64,000 bases of DNA from Halomonas sp. (GCF_017983445.1 NZ_JAGOBJ010000012.1:1-64000), one strand, 5' to 3'; positions 27,426 through 36,689 are shown, counted from the stretch's first letter. Translations and numbers: made by a program. The notes: generated by a model from the sequence alone, not told the origin.

Positions 27426-30400
27426 TGCGCCTATCCGATATTTCCGTTCAGCGGCCCGTGCTCGCCATGGTGATTGCCGCGCTGATTATCGCGTTTGGTT
27501 TACTCGCGCTTAACCGGCTTCCACTGCAGGAATACCCTACGGTGGATCCTCCTATTGTCAGTATTGATACCCGTTACCCTGGCGCCGCCGCCAATGTAGT
27601 CGAAACACGAATTACCCAGGTGTTGGAAGACCGGATTGCAGGTGTCGAAGGCATCGAGCTAATTACCTCTCAAAGCGAGGACGGTCGCTCACGCGTTGAG
27701 ATCGAATTTGGCATTGAGATGGATATCGACGCCGCCGCAAACGATATTCGGGATCGCATCTCAGGCGCCTTGGGCAACCTGCCGGATGATGCCGATACCC
27801 CGGAAGTCACCAAGGCGGACAGCAGCGAGGAAATTGTCGTCTGGCTGAGCCTTTCAGGCGCCGACTACTCGATTACCGAGCTTACCGATTACGCCAACCG
27901 CTTTCTGGTCGATAGCCTATCTGTTCAGCCGGGGGTCGCCCGCGTTCGCGTCGGCGGTGGCCGAGACTACGCCATGCGTGTATGGCTTGACCGTAACGCG
28001 CTTGCCGCCCGAGGCTTGACCGTGGGCGATATTGAGGATGCGTTACGCGCAGAGAACGTTGAGCTACCGGCAGGCTCAATCGAATCACAAGACCGCCAGT
28101 TTATCGTTCGCCTACCGCGCAGCTTCGTTACCGCCGATGACTTTAAAAGCCTGGCACTGACTCAGAGTGATAACGGCTATTTAGTACGTCTGGCGGACGT
28201 CGCACGGGTGGAAGTCGGCTCGGTCGAAGACCGCTCGGTGTTTCGGGCCAACGGCATCCCGATGGTCGGGCTGGGCATGATTATGCAATCGACGGCTAAC
28301 GTCATCGAGCTTTCCAGCGCCGTTCAGCGAGAGCTTGAGCGCCTTCAGGGTACGCTGCCTGAGGGTATGACGCTTACCCTGAACTACGATGCGTCAGTGT
28401 TTGTTTCCGGTGCGATTGAACAGGTAGTGATGACCCTGTTTATCGCCATGGGCCTGGTGGTTATCGTTATTTTTCTGTTCCTGGGTAATTTACGCACCAC
28501 TCTCGTGCCTGCCGTCACCGTGCCGATCGCCGTTATCGGAGCATTTACCGCGCTTGCCGCCATGAATTTTTCAATCAACCTGCTTACCCTACTGGCCCTG
28601 GTTCTGGCGATTGGGTTGATTGTCGATGACGCCATAGTGGTACTGGAAAATATTAATCGCCGTATGCACGACTACGGCGAAACGCCGCTGGTGGCGGCCT
28701 TTAAAGGCACACGGCAAATTGCGTTTGCGGTTATCGCCACCACCCTGGTGCTGGTCGCGGTATTTGTGCCATTAAGCATGCTGCAGGGCGATATCGGCCG
28801 CCTGTTCTCCGAGTTTGCGCTTACCATGGCATCCGCCGTTGTGTTCTCGACGCTACTCGCCCTGACGTTAACCCCCATGATGGCATCCAAGATTCTTAAG
28901 CCAGGTATGCACGATAGCGTTATTGGCCGAGGCGTACAGCGGCTACTTGACGGCACTCAGCAGCATTATCAGCACATACTTGAGTGGCTACTGGCACGCC
29001 GCTGGCTGGTGGTTGGGCTCTTCGCTGTGCTGATGGCCGGCACCGCCTGGCTTGCCACCCAGCTGCCGAGTGAGTACACGCCTCAAGAGGATCGCGGCAA
29101 CTTCATTGTACTGGTGAATGGCCCTGAAGGGGCCACTTTCGATTACATGATGGATTACATGGATGAAATCGAAGCGCGCCTGACACCGCTTATAGACGCG
29201 GGTGAGCTTGAGCGTGTGGTGGTACGCGCCCCTCGCGGCTTTGGCAATATCGAAAATTTTAATAGCGGTTTCATCATTATCAACATGACCGACTGGGGCA
29301 GTCGCCGTAGTGCCTGGGAAGTAATGGATGATGTGCGCGAATTGCTGCGTTCACTGCCCGGTGTTCAGGCGTTCCCGGTAATGCGACAAGGGTTTGGGCA
29401 GCGCACTCAAAAGCCCGTACAGTTTGTTCTGGGCGGTGGCACTTACGAAGAGCTTGCTCGTTGGCGCACCGTCTTGATGGACCATGTGCGTGAAGATAAT
29501 CCACGCCTTACCGCTCTGGAGAGTAACTATAACGAGACCCAGCCACAGCTTAGCGTCGAGATCAATTATGAGCGTGCCGCCGCCCTGGGCGTCACTGTCA
29601 CCGAAATTGGCCGCACGCTGGAAGTACTTCTGGGCGGACGCAATGTGACTCGCTATGTGGATGACGGCGAAGAGTACGATGTGATTTTAGAAGGTGATCG
29701 CGGTCGCCAAAATAGCCCCCGTGCTCTGGATAATATACAGGTGCGCTCGGCACGCTCTGGCGAATTAATCCCGTTGGCAAGTTTGGTCACCCTCTCCGAC
29801 TTTGCCGGGGCCAGTACGCTAAACCGTTTTGATCGCATTCGGGCGATTACCATTGAGGCCAACCTGGTCGATGGCTATCCGCTCGGTGAAGCGCTGGCTT
29901 ACTTGCAGGAGACCGCCGACACTCTGCTACCTGAAGAAGCACAAACCAATGTAGCAGGCCCCTCTCGTGATTTTCAACAGGCAAGCGGAGCGACCACCTT
30001 CCTACTGGTATTGGGGGCAGTCGTGGTATTTCTGGTACTGGCGGCGCAGTTTGAAAGCCTTATCCACCCGTTTGTGATCATGCTGACGGTACCGCTTGCG
30101 ATGAGCGGCGCCTTGCTGGCGCTGCTGCTGACCGGGCAGTCGCTTAATATTTATAGCCAGGTTGGTCTGGTGCTGCTGATTGGCTTGGCCGCGAAAAACG
30201 GCATACTGATTGTAGAGTTTGCCAACCAGCTTCGCGATGAAGGCAAAGCGTTTCGTATAGCGCTCATTGAGGCATCGGTTACCCGCCTTCGGCCTATTTT
30301 AATGACCGCAATTACCACCATGGCAGGCGCGATACCACTGATTATTTCCAGCGGCCCTGGCTCAGAGTCCCGGCTAGTGATTGGTACGGTGATTATGGCA

Positions 30401-30535
30401 GGCGTTGGCGCGGCCACGCTGTTTACGCTGTTCGTGGTTCCAGTTGCCTATGATCTACTGGCCCGTCATACTGGCTCGCCAGGTGCCGTTAAGCGTCGGC
30501 TGGAAGAGGAAATTGCCAACGCAACGGAGGAGTAA
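27425..30535 (+). CDS. RND efflux pump, HAE-1-like permease
   Basis: A 1036-residue inner-membrane pump driven by the proton gradient, with twelve expected membrane helices and two large periplasmic loops. The proton-relay aspartates are in LAIGLIVDDAIVVLENI. The N-terminus MRLSDISVQRPVLAMVIAAL is typical. The substrate cannot be told. No outer-membrane factor gene is adjacent, so it must use a TolC-like channel from elsewhere. It ends at a strong terminator. Confidence 0.92.
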   Translation: MRLSDISVQRPVLAMVIAALIIAFGLLALNRLPLQEYPTVDPPIVSIDTRYPGAAANVVETRITQVLEDRIAGVEGIELITSQSEDGRSRVEIEFGIEMDIDAAANDIRDRISGALGNLPDDADTPEVTKADSSEEIVVWLSLSGADYSITELTDYANRFLVDSLSVQPGVARVRVGGGRDYAMRVWLDRNALAARGLTVGDIEDALRAENVELPAGSIESQDRQFIVRLPRSFVTADDFKSLALTQSDNGYLVRLADVARVEVGSVEDRSVFRANGIPMVGLGMIMQSTANVIELSSAVQRELERLQGTLPEGMTLTLNYDASVFVSGAIEQVVMTLFIAMGLVVIVIFLFLGNLRTTLVPAVTVPIAVIGAFTALAAMNFSINLLTLLALVLAIGLIVDDAIVVLENINRRMHDYGETPLVAAFKGTRQIAFAVIATTLVLVAVFVPLSMLQGDIGRLFSEFALTMASAVVFSTLLALTLTPMMASKILKPGMHDSVIGRGVQRLLDGTQQHYQHILEWLLARRWLVVGLFAVLMAGTAWLATQLPSEYTPQEDRGNFIVLVNGPEGATFDYMMDYMDEIEARLTPLIDAGELERVVVRAPRGFGNIENFNSGFIIINMTDWGSRRSAWEVMDDVRELLRSLPGVQAFPVMRQGFGQRTQKPVQFVLGGGTYEELARWRTVLMDHVREDNPRLTALESNYNETQPQLSVEINYERAAALGVTVTEIGRTLEVLLGGRNVTRYVDDGEEYDVILEGDRGRQNSPRALDNIQVRSARSGELIPLASLVTLSDFAGASTLNRFDRIRAITIEANLVDGYPLGEALAYLQETADTLLPEEAQTNVAGPSRDFQQASGATTFLLVLGAVVVFLVLAAQFESLIHPFVIMLTVPLAMSGALLALLLTGQSLNIYSQVGLVLLIGLAAKNGILIVEFANQLRDEGKAFRIALIEASVTRLRPILMTAITTMAGAIPLIISSGPGSESRLVIGTVIMAGVGAATLFTLFVVPVAYDLLARHTGSPGAVKRRLEEEIANATEE

Positions 30536-30593
30536 AGTAGCAACGCGTAAACTCGCAAGCACAGTCACAGCAGCACAAATCAAAGCAATATAA

Positions 30594-30624
30594 AAAAGGG
30601 CGCCTCTCAAAGAGGCGCCCTTTT
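30594..30624. terminator. Bidirectional terminator between RND pump and DUF3617 gene
   Basis: Stem GGGCGCCTCT (30598-30607), loop CAA, stem AGAGGCGCCC (30611-30620), with AAAA before and TTTT after that extend the pairing. It lies between convergent genes. Confidence 0.92.
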
Positions 30625-30654
30625 CACTTACCAGGCAATATTTATAAGCGCTGA

Positions 30655-31083
30655 TTATTCACAGTCGCCTACACGCTCGCCTTCAATCGTAGTGTTCATG
30701 GTCAACTCGCCCATGGGCGATTGCGTCAGAATATCAACGCTACCGTTTATCTGCTCCCCCATAAAGCGCATATCGCCATCGATAGTGGCTTCACCACCTT
30801 CGGCGCGGCATACCATGCTGTAAGCAAGGCCATCGGCGTTCATATCCTGGTTGAGAAGCTCACAGCCTTCTTCTTCCTCGATAAAGCCAAACTCAGCGCC
30901 ATCCAAGTCATCCTGAGTAATACACTGACGCTCGGTTTCCGTTTGATCCGGAATATCCATATCGCCACTGATACTGGTCACGCTGACGAACTCCCACTCA
31001 CCTGGCGTTACGTTGGGTGTTTCTGCCAAGGCGACCATCGGGAAGGCCAAAGCGGCCGCTACTGCCATGTTTCGTAACATCAT
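30655..31083 (-). CDS. DUF3617 periplasmic protein
   Basis: A 142-residue, strongly acidic protein with a signal peptide ending at ALA. The mature start (TPGEWEFVSVTSISGDMDIPDQTETERQCIT) is characteristic of DUF3617, with four conserved cysteines likely to form disulfides. Function unknown. The protein may start at the first or second of two tandem ATG codons (31083 or 31080). It is convergent with the RND pump. Confidence 0.85.
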   Translation of the reverse strand: MMLRNMAVAAALAFPMVALAETPNVTPGEWEFVSVTSISGDMDIPDQTETERQCITQDDLDGAEFGFIEEEEGCELLNQDMNADGLAYSMVCRAEGGEATIDGDMRFMGEQINGSVDILTQSPMGELTMNTTIEGERVGDCE

Positions 31084-31094
31084 CGTTTCTCTCT

Positions 31095-31147
31095 ATAGCA
31101 CTTAAAAAATAGTACTTGAAATAGTACTTGAAAATAGCACGTGGAAA
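31095..31147. repeat. Degenerate tandem repeat, about 13 bp x 4
   Basis: Units resembling ATAGYACTTGAAA begin at 31095, 31109, 31121 and 31134. They occupy the region just upstream of the DUF3617 start, ending 12 bases before it, so they lie in its promoter or leader. Confidence 0.75.
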
Positions 31148-31258
31148 ACGGTAAGCAGAAAACCGTTTACATCCTACCTGATTCATCACCACGATGCCCG
31201 GCTTCGCGCCATGCTGCTACACTGGCGTCGAGTTTCAAACTGTTAAAGGTAGCCTCTT

Positions 31259-31468
31259 ATGCACGATGACGCCTTAGTGAACCATGATTTTCACTGCCCC
31301 TATTGCGATGCACCTTTAACCTTTGTCATCGACACATCACAAGGTAGCCACGCCACATGGGAGGACTGCCATCAATGCTGTGCACCCATTCAGCTGGAAA
31401 TCATCATCTCCCCCATGACCGGTGAGCTTGAAGCGGTGCTCACCGGCCGTGATGACGATGTCTTTTGA
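31259..31468 (+). CDS. CPXCG-motif cysteine-rich protein
   Basis: A 69-residue protein with two cysteine pairs, HCPYCDAPL and DCHQCC, that probably bind one zinc ion. The family (Cys_rich_CPXCG) is widespread in gammaproteobacteria and has no known function. Here the first motif reads CPYC. The C-terminus is acidic. The terminal codons lie inside the tandem repeat at 31463-31536. Confidence 0.85.
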   Translation: MHDDALVNHDFHCPYCDAPLTFVIDTSQGSHATWEDCHQCCAPIQLEIIISPMTGELEAVLTGRDDDVF

Positions 31469-31536
31469 TGACGACATTTTTAATGGCAATGTTTTTAATG
31501 GCCCTGTTTTGATAACCATGCTTTTAAGCGCTATGC
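31463..31536. repeat. Degenerate tandem repeat, about 15 bp x 5
   Basis: Units start with TTTT at 31463, 31477, 31492, 31507 and 31522; the second and third share TTTTTAATGGC. The array begins in the last codons of the CPXCG gene and ends at the potI stop region, filling the spacer between convergent genes. Confidence 0.75.
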
Positions 31537-32370
31537 AACGTCTTCTTGCCGTTGAGCGATTTGACGCCGTTCGTTACGCCGCATCATGTACCAGGCCAAG
31601 AACGTGGCCAGCGATACAGTCAAGATAATCAGCGTTGCCAAGGCGTTAATTTTAGGTGATACGCCCATGCGCACGGATGAAAATACGACCATGGGCAGTG
31701 TGTTGGCACCGGGGCCAGAAACAAAGCTTGCGATTACCAGGTCATCCAGCGACAGCGTAAAGGCAAGTAGCCAGCCGGCCGCCAGAGCAGGTGCAATAAT
31801 AGGCAGCGTCACAAAAAAGAACGTTTTTAATGGCGGCGAGCCTAGGTCCATCGCGGCTTCTTCAATGGAGCTGTCTAATTCACGCAGCCGCGCGGCGACC
31901 ACCACGGCAACGTAAGCACTACAGAAGGTGGTATGCGCAATCCAGATAGTGCCCTCGCCCCGATCGGCGGGCCAGCCCGTCAGCTGCGCCATCTGTACAA
32001 ATAGCAATAACAGCGACAGGCCGGTAATGACTTCTGGCATTACCAATGGGGCGGTCACCATGCTGGAAAGCGCCGTTTTACCGCGAAAATGACCAAATCG
32101 GGTCATGACAAAGGCAGCCACCGTGCCTAAGCATACCGCCATGCTCGCGGCAAAAAACGCGATTTTAAGACTTGTCCATACCGCCGAGAGAATCTGCTGA
32201 TCCTGAAACAGCGCGCCGTACCACTGCGTTGAAAAGCCTGCCCATACGGTAACCAACCGTGAGGAGTTGAAAGAGTACACCACCAACACTGCCATCGGGA
32301 GATAAAGAAACAGCAAGCCCACTACCAGCATTACCGTTGAAAAATGGGGGCGCCGACGGACTGTGCTCAT
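31531..32370 (-). CDS. potI: Putrescine ABC transporter permease PotI
   Basis: A 279-residue permease with about six membrane segments and an EAA loop (EEAAMDLGSPPLKTFFFVTLPIIAPAL). It is the last gene of potFGHI and overlaps potH by 1 base (TAATG on the minus strand). No terminator is obvious downstream. Confidence 0.92.
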   Translation of the reverse strand: MSTVRRRPHFSTVMLVVGLLFLYLPMAVLVVYSFNSSRLVTVWAGFSTQWYGALFQDQQILSAVWTSLKIAFFAASMAVCLGTVAAFVMTRFGHFRGKTALSSMVTAPLVMPEVITGLSLLLLFVQMAQLTGWPADRGEGTIWIAHTTFCSAYVAVVVAARLRELDSSIEEAAMDLGSPPLKTFFFVTLPIIAPALAAGWLLAFTLSLDDLVIASFVSGPGANTLPMVVFSSVRMGVSPKINALATLIILTVSLATFLAWYMMRRNERRQIAQRQEDVA

Positions 32371-33278
32371 TATTCAAGCTCCCGAGACTGATAACGATGA
32401 AACCAAACGATCGGTATAAGCAGCATTAGCAACATGACCATTGCCAGCGCCGAGGCCACTGGCCAATCGCGGTTAAGGAAAAACTCTTCCCATAATACCT
32501 TGCCGATCATCAGCGTATCTGGTCCACCCAGCAGTTCAGGGATAACGAACTCCCCCACCGAGGGAATAAATACCAGCATGGAGCCTGCGATAATCCCGCC
32601 CATTGAAAGAGGCAATGTCACCTTGATAAACGTATTGATCTTACGTGACCCAAGGTCAGAAGCTGCCTCCAGAAGCGAGTTATCCAGCCGGGTCAGGTGG
32701 GCATAAAGGGGCAGCACCATAAAGGGCAAATAGGCATAGACGATGCCAATCACGACGGCAAACTGCGTATTCATCATACGTAGAGGCGAGTCGATCAGGC
32801 CAAGCCCTATCAGCAGGTTATTGATTAAACCGCTGTTGCTCAGAATCCCCATCCAGGCGTAGACCCGGATCAGAAAAGATGTCCAGGAAGGCAGCATCAC
32901 CAACAGCAGCAGAAGAAGCTGCCAGCGCGCCGGCGCGCGCGCCATAGCGTAGGCCATGGGATAGCCAAGCAGTAAACAGGCTGCAGTCGCGATAAACGCC
33001 GTTTTCACCGACCCCCAATACGCAGCTATATACAGCGAATCGGAAAGCAGGAAAAGGTAGTTACCCAGGTTTAAAAAGACATGCAGGGTTTGGTCAGCAT
33101 ATTCAAGCAGCGGCCCGTAAGGGGGAATCGCCACAGCCCCTTGGGACAAGCTGATCTTCAATACCAGCGCAAATGGCAACAAAAAGAACAGCAAAAGCCA
33201 TACAAGCGGAAAGGCAATGACCGCTCGACGCCCTAACTGACAACGCTTGAGCAGAGCGACAACCTGAGATGGCATCAT
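32370..33278 (-). CDS. potH: Putrescine ABC transporter permease PotH
   Basis: A 302-residue permease with about six membrane segments. The EAA loop LEAASDLGSRKINTFIKVTLPLSMGGI is present. It pairs with PotI to form the pore. GGAG lies 10-13 bases upstream of two tandem ATG codons (33278 and 33275), either of which may be used. The gap after potG is 35 bases. Confidence 0.92.
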   Translation of the reverse strand: MMPSQVVALLKRCQLGRRAVIAFPLVWLLLFFLLPFALVLKISLSQGAVAIPPYGPLLEYADQTLHVFLNLGNYLFLLSDSLYIAAYWGSVKTAFIATAACLLLGYPMAYAMARAPARWQLLLLLLVMLPSWTSFLIRVYAWMGILSNSGLINNLLIGLGLIDSPLRMMNTQFAVVIGIVYAYLPFMVLPLYAHLTRLDNSLLEAASDLGSRKINTFIKVTLPLSMGGIIAGSMLVFIPSVGEFVIPELLGGPDTLMIGKVLWEEFFLNRDWPVASALAMVMLLMLLIPIVWFHRYQSRELE

Positions 33279-33313
33279 CTAAAGCAATCTCCTAATAGCC
33301 AGAGTAGGCAGCA

Positions 33314-34495
33314 TCAGCGGTTCAACACGATGGCACTATGGTCTTCCCAGTAGACATATACGCTGTCTTCCCAGGTTGGCCGGTCTCCCCGCCGCTCGGT
33401 ATTCGCCATACTGGCCTTGATCAACTGACCTTTGGTCGTGCGTACGTAGTAAAGCGAAAAACCGCCCAGGTAGGCGATGTCGTCGACTTTACCTTCCGCC
33501 CAGTTATAGTCTCCCGTGGGCTTTTCACGGGTTAGCCAGATTTTTTCAGGGCGCAACGCCGCCCATACCCGCCGGTCAACCGCTTGGGTGGTAATCCCAT
33601 GATCGATATAGATGGGGCGTTCAAGCTCAGGGGATACAATCTGGCAATGGTCGGCGGCATCTTCCACAATCTCGCCTTCAAACAGATTCACCGTTCCCAC
33701 AAACTCCGCCACCATGCGACTAGCCGGGCTTTCGTAAACATCCACGGGTGAGCCGACCTGCTCAATCCAGCCGTCGGCCATAATCGCCACACGGTCTGCC
33801 ATGGTCATGGCTTCTTCCTGATCGTGAGTCACCATAATGCAGGTTACGCCTACCTGCTCAATGATCTCGACCACTTCCAGCTGCATTTCGGTACGCAGCT
33901 TTTTATCCAGTGCTCCCATGGGTTCATCGAGCAGCAGTAGTTTTGGCCGTTTAGCGAGAGAACGCGCAAGTGCCACCCGCTGGCGCTGGCCGCCCGAAAG
34001 CTGATGCGGTTTGCGTTTGGCAAAGCGTTCCATATGAACCAGCTTCAGCATCTGCGCAACGCGCGCTTCCACTTCGGCCTTAGCAAGCTTGTCCTGCTTT
34101 AGCCCGAATGCAATATTTTGCGCCACGGTCATATGCGGAAATAACGCATAGGATTGAAACATCATATTAATCGGGCGCTTGTAAGGCGGCATCGCAGTAA
34201 TATCGTTACCGCCGAGCAAAATACTGCCTTCTGTGGGGGTTTCAAATCCTGCCAGCATACGCAGAAGCGTCGATTTACCCGAACCCGACCCGCCTAAGAG
34301 CGCAAAAATTTCACCACGCTTTACCTGTAAATTTACATTATCTACCGCCAAGGCATCGTCAAAGCGCTTACATAAGCCCTTAACCTCAAGCACGATGTCT
34401 TCTGCAAACCGTGGCGTTTTCCCTTGAGGGCGCTGTACTGATGAAGCGGCCGGGGAAGACGCTAACGGTTCGTTCGATAGGGGCGTAGTGACCAT
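33314..34495 (-). CDS. potG: Putrescine ABC transporter ATP-binding protein PotG
   Basis: A 393-residue ATPase. Walker A GGSGSGKST, LSGGQRQRVALARSL and LLLDEPMGALDKKLR are intact, with a C-terminal TOBE domain. The N-terminus carries about 35 low-complexity residues before the ABC domain, as in E. coli PotG. GGGAG lies 6 bases before the ATG at 34495. It is separated from potF by 96 bases containing a strong hairpin. Confidence 0.93.
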   Translation of the reverse strand: MVTTPLSNEPLASSPAASSVQRPQGKTPRFAEDIVLEVKGLCKRFDDALAVDNVNLQVKRGEIFALLGGSGSGKSTLLRMLAGFETPTEGSILLGGNDITAMPPYKRPINMMFQSYALFPHMTVAQNIAFGLKQDKLAKAEVEARVAQMLKLVHMERFAKRKPHQLSGGQRQRVALARSLAKRPKLLLLDEPMGALDKKLRTEMQLEVVEIIEQVGVTCIMVTHDQEEAMTMADRVAIMADGWIEQVGSPVDVYESPASRMVAEFVGTVNLFEGEIVEDAADHCQIVSPELERPIYIDHGITTQAVDRRVWAALRPEKIWLTREKPTGDYNWAEGKVDDIAYLGGFSLYYVRTTKGQLIKASMANTERRGDRPTWEDSVYVYWEDHSAIVLNR

Positions 34496-34542
34496 TCGCC
34501 ACTCCCATCAAAAGGCCCGAAAAACCGGGCATTAAAAGATGA

Positions 34543-34576
34543 ACAGCGAGTCAGGCGCATAGGCCTGACTCGCTGT
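34543..34576 (-). terminator. Intercistronic hairpin between potF and potG
   Basis: Perfect 14-bp stem (ACAGCGAGTCAGGC at 34543-34556 paired with 34563-34576) and a 6-base loop. On the minus strand it follows the potF stop by 15 bases and is followed by TCATCTTTT. It may terminate part of the transcripts or protect the potF mRNA, giving more binding protein than transporter. Confidence 0.8.
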
Positions 34577-34591
34577 CGGGTGAAGTTTGAC

Positions 34592-35695
34592 TTAACGGCC
34601 AGACTTTACGCGGTTCCAGATACGCGTACGAACCCGCTGGACCGGCTGCGGCATATCAGTGGCCACGTACAGGTTCTGCATGACCTCGGTTTCCGGATAC
34701 ACCGCCGGATTATTCAGAATTTCTTCTGGCAGGTAAGCATCCGCCGCTGCGTTGGGGTTGGCGTAGCTTACGAAGTCCGTAATTTCAGCGGCAATTTCAG
34801 GGTCTAGAATAAAATTGATAAAGGCGTGGGCGTTTTCTGCGTTGGGCGCATCGGCTGGGATCGCCATCACGTCAAACCACAAGGCAGCGCCTTCCTTGGG
34901 AATGCTATAACCGATTTCAAAATCGCGGCCCGCTTCTTCCGCACGCTCAGCAGCCTGGAAAACATCGCCAGAATAGCCGCCCGCGACACAAATATTGCCA
35001 TTGGCAAGATCGGATACGTAGCGTGAAGAGTGGAAATAGGTAATATCGTCGCGAATAGCCGCAATTACCTCACCACCCGCTTCAAGGTCTTCGGTCTTTT
35101 GGCTCAGCGGGTCCAGACCCAGATAAGCCATTGCGGCCGGGATCATTTCTTCGCCGGTATCCAGCATCGAAATGCCGCAGCCTGCTTCATTCAAGGCGGA
35201 GGTGATTTCTGGATCAAACAGCATTGCCCAGCTATCTACCGGCGCATCGTCGCCAAGAATTTCTTCAATACGCTCAACGTTATATCCGAACCCGTTGGTA
35301 CCCCACATATAAGGCACGGAGTATTCGCCATCGGGATCAATAGCTTCAAGATTATCGGTTAACTCGGTATTAAGGTTTTCCAGATTAGGCAACTGTTCTT
35401 TATTCAGCGCCTGGTACACGCCCGCATTGCGTTGACGCGTAAAAAAGTGTGTTGAAGGGACAACAACGTCATAGCCTGAGCGACCAGCCAGTAGGGCAGC
35501 GTCGAGCGTTTCATTGCTGTCATAAACATCATAAATAACATCAATACCCGTACGCTCAGTAAATTTTTCAAGCGTTTCCGGGGCAATATAATCAGACCAG
35601 TTATAAACCCGCACCTCATCGGCATGAGCGAATGTCGCCGCTGCGGCAAAAGAAACGGCCGCAACGGCCCCAGAAAGTTTGTGAATGTTCCCCAT
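34592..35695 (-). CDS. potF: Putrescine-binding periplasmic protein PotF
   Basis: A 367-residue protein with a signal peptide ending at AHA. The mature start EVRVYNWSDYIAPETLEKFTERTGIDV matches the PotF/PotD family, and VPSTHFFTRQ, PYMWGTNGFGYN and ICVAGGYSGDVFQA line the polyamine pocket. Start ATG 35695 (tandem with 35698) follows GAGGAG. It heads potFGHI. Preference for putrescine over spermidine is inferred from similarity to the PotFGHI order. Confidence 0.92.
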   Translation of the reverse strand: MGNIHKLSGAVAAVSFAAAATFAHADEVRVYNWSDYIAPETLEKFTERTGIDVIYDVYDSNETLDAALLAGRSGYDVVVPSTHFFTRQRNAGVYQALNKEQLPNLENLNTELTDNLEAIDPDGEYSVPYMWGTNGFGYNVERIEEILGDDAPVDSWAMLFDPEITSALNEAGCGISMLDTGEEMIPAAMAYLGLDPLSQKTEDLEAGGEVIAAIRDDITYFHSSRYVSDLANGNICVAGGYSGDVFQAAERAEEAGRDFEIGYSIPKEGAALWFDVMAIPADAPNAENAHAFINFILDPEIAAEITDFVSYANPNAAADAYLPEEILNNPAVYPETEVMQNLYVATDMPQPVQRVRTRIWNRVKSGR

Positions 35696-36031
35696 CATCC
35701 TGCTCCTCATTATTCAAAAACAATATCATCTAGATTGACGCCAGCCATTAGCCACTCGCATTAGCGTAGGCCTTTCTACCGAACGTGCGAATTTTGCGTC
35801 GCAGCGACCTCTATCGCAAGTCAATGTGAAAGATTCTTGCATTATAATGGCTTCGCCCCCACTTCAAGGGCAGCGGAGCGAGTTTATCTACATAATTAAT
35901 GATCTGACCAACGCAATTATAGTAGAATCCTATCGAACATATGGCATTTTCCAATTTTAGCTATTAATCAAAACCGCCTACCATAGGCAACATCTTTTCA
36001 CCTTCACTCAACAAACCCGGAGATAACCTGA
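35696..36031. promoter_or_regulatory. Divergent promoter region between potF and ahpC
   Basis: No gene is supported here. The left part should carry the potF promoter. The right part carries the OxyR-type site described separately and a possible ahpC -10 box, TACCAT at 35979-35984. Confidence 0.55.
35919..35955 (+). promoter_or_regulatory. OxyR-type binding site upstream of ahpC
   Basis: The sequence follows the E. coli OxyR pattern ATAG-N7-CTAT-N7-ATAG-N7-CTAT with exact spacing: ATAG 35919-35922, CTAT 35930-35933, ATGG 35941-35944, CAAT 35952-35955. The first two tetramers match fully, the last two 3 of 4 each. It ends 76 bases before the ahpC start, next to the expected -35 region. Confidence 0.75.
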
Positions 36032-36595
36032 ATGTCTTTGATCAACACCGAAGTAAAACCGTTTAAAGCGACTGCCTATCTTAATGGCGAATTCATTGAT
36101 GTCACCGAAGCTGATCTGAAAGGTAAATGGTCAATCTTCTTCTTCTACCCCGCTGATTTTACGTTTGTTTGCCCCACAGAGCTGGGTGACTTGGCTGACA
36201 ACTACGACGCTTTCAAAAAGCTGGGCGTAGAAATTTACAGCGTATCCACTGATACCCACTTCACGCATAAAGCATGGCACGACAGCTCTGAAACTATCGG
36301 CAAACTGCAGTATCCGATGCTGGCTGACCCGACGCTTCAGATTTCACGCAACTTTGAAGTGCTGATCGAAGAAGCTGGCCTTGCCGAGCGCGGCACCTTC
36401 GTTGTAGACCCGGACGGTAAGGTTCAGATCGTCGAAATCAATGCGGGTAACATCGGCCGTAATGCTGAAGAACTGCTGCGCAAGGTTAAAGCCGCTCAGT
36501 ACGTTCGTGAAAACCCCAATGAAGTTTGCCCAGCCAAATGGAAAGAAGGTGAAGAAACACTCGCACCGTCTTTAGACCTCGTTGGCAAAATCTAA
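36032..36595 (+). CDS. ahpC: Alkyl hydroperoxide reductase subunit C (peroxiredoxin)
   Basis: A 187-residue typical 2-Cys peroxiredoxin. The peroxidatic Cys47 is in FTFVCPTE, the resolving Cys166 in EVCPAKW, and the GG[LIV]G-type loop is replaced by the family-usual residues. It reduces peroxides and is recharged by AhpF. Good Shine-Dalgarno (CGGAGATAACC). Regulated, by sequence, through the upstream OxyR-type site. Confidence 0.96.
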   Translation: MSLINTEVKPFKATAYLNGEFIDVTEADLKGKWSIFFFYPADFTFVCPTELGDLADNYDAFKKLGVEIYSVSTDTHFTHKAWHDSSETIGKLQYPMLADPTLQISRNFEVLIEEAGLAERGTFVVDPDGKVQIVEINAGNIGRNAEELLRKVKAAQYVRENPNEVCPAKWKEGEETLAPSLDLVGKI

Positions 36596-36662
36596 ACGGC
36601 GAACACTGCCGCTGATGCTTAACAGCCACTCATGATGGGTGTCGATTAAGAAGGTGGCAGCC

Positions 36663-36689
36663 ACACCCGGGCAGTTCTTGCCCGGGTGT
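36663..36689 (+). terminator. Hairpin between ahpC and ahpF
   Basis: Stem ACACCCGGGCA (36663-36673), loop GTTCT, stem to 36689. The T tract is weak, so it is more likely a partial terminator or mRNA-stabilising element that lets ahpC exceed ahpF. Confidence 0.65.
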
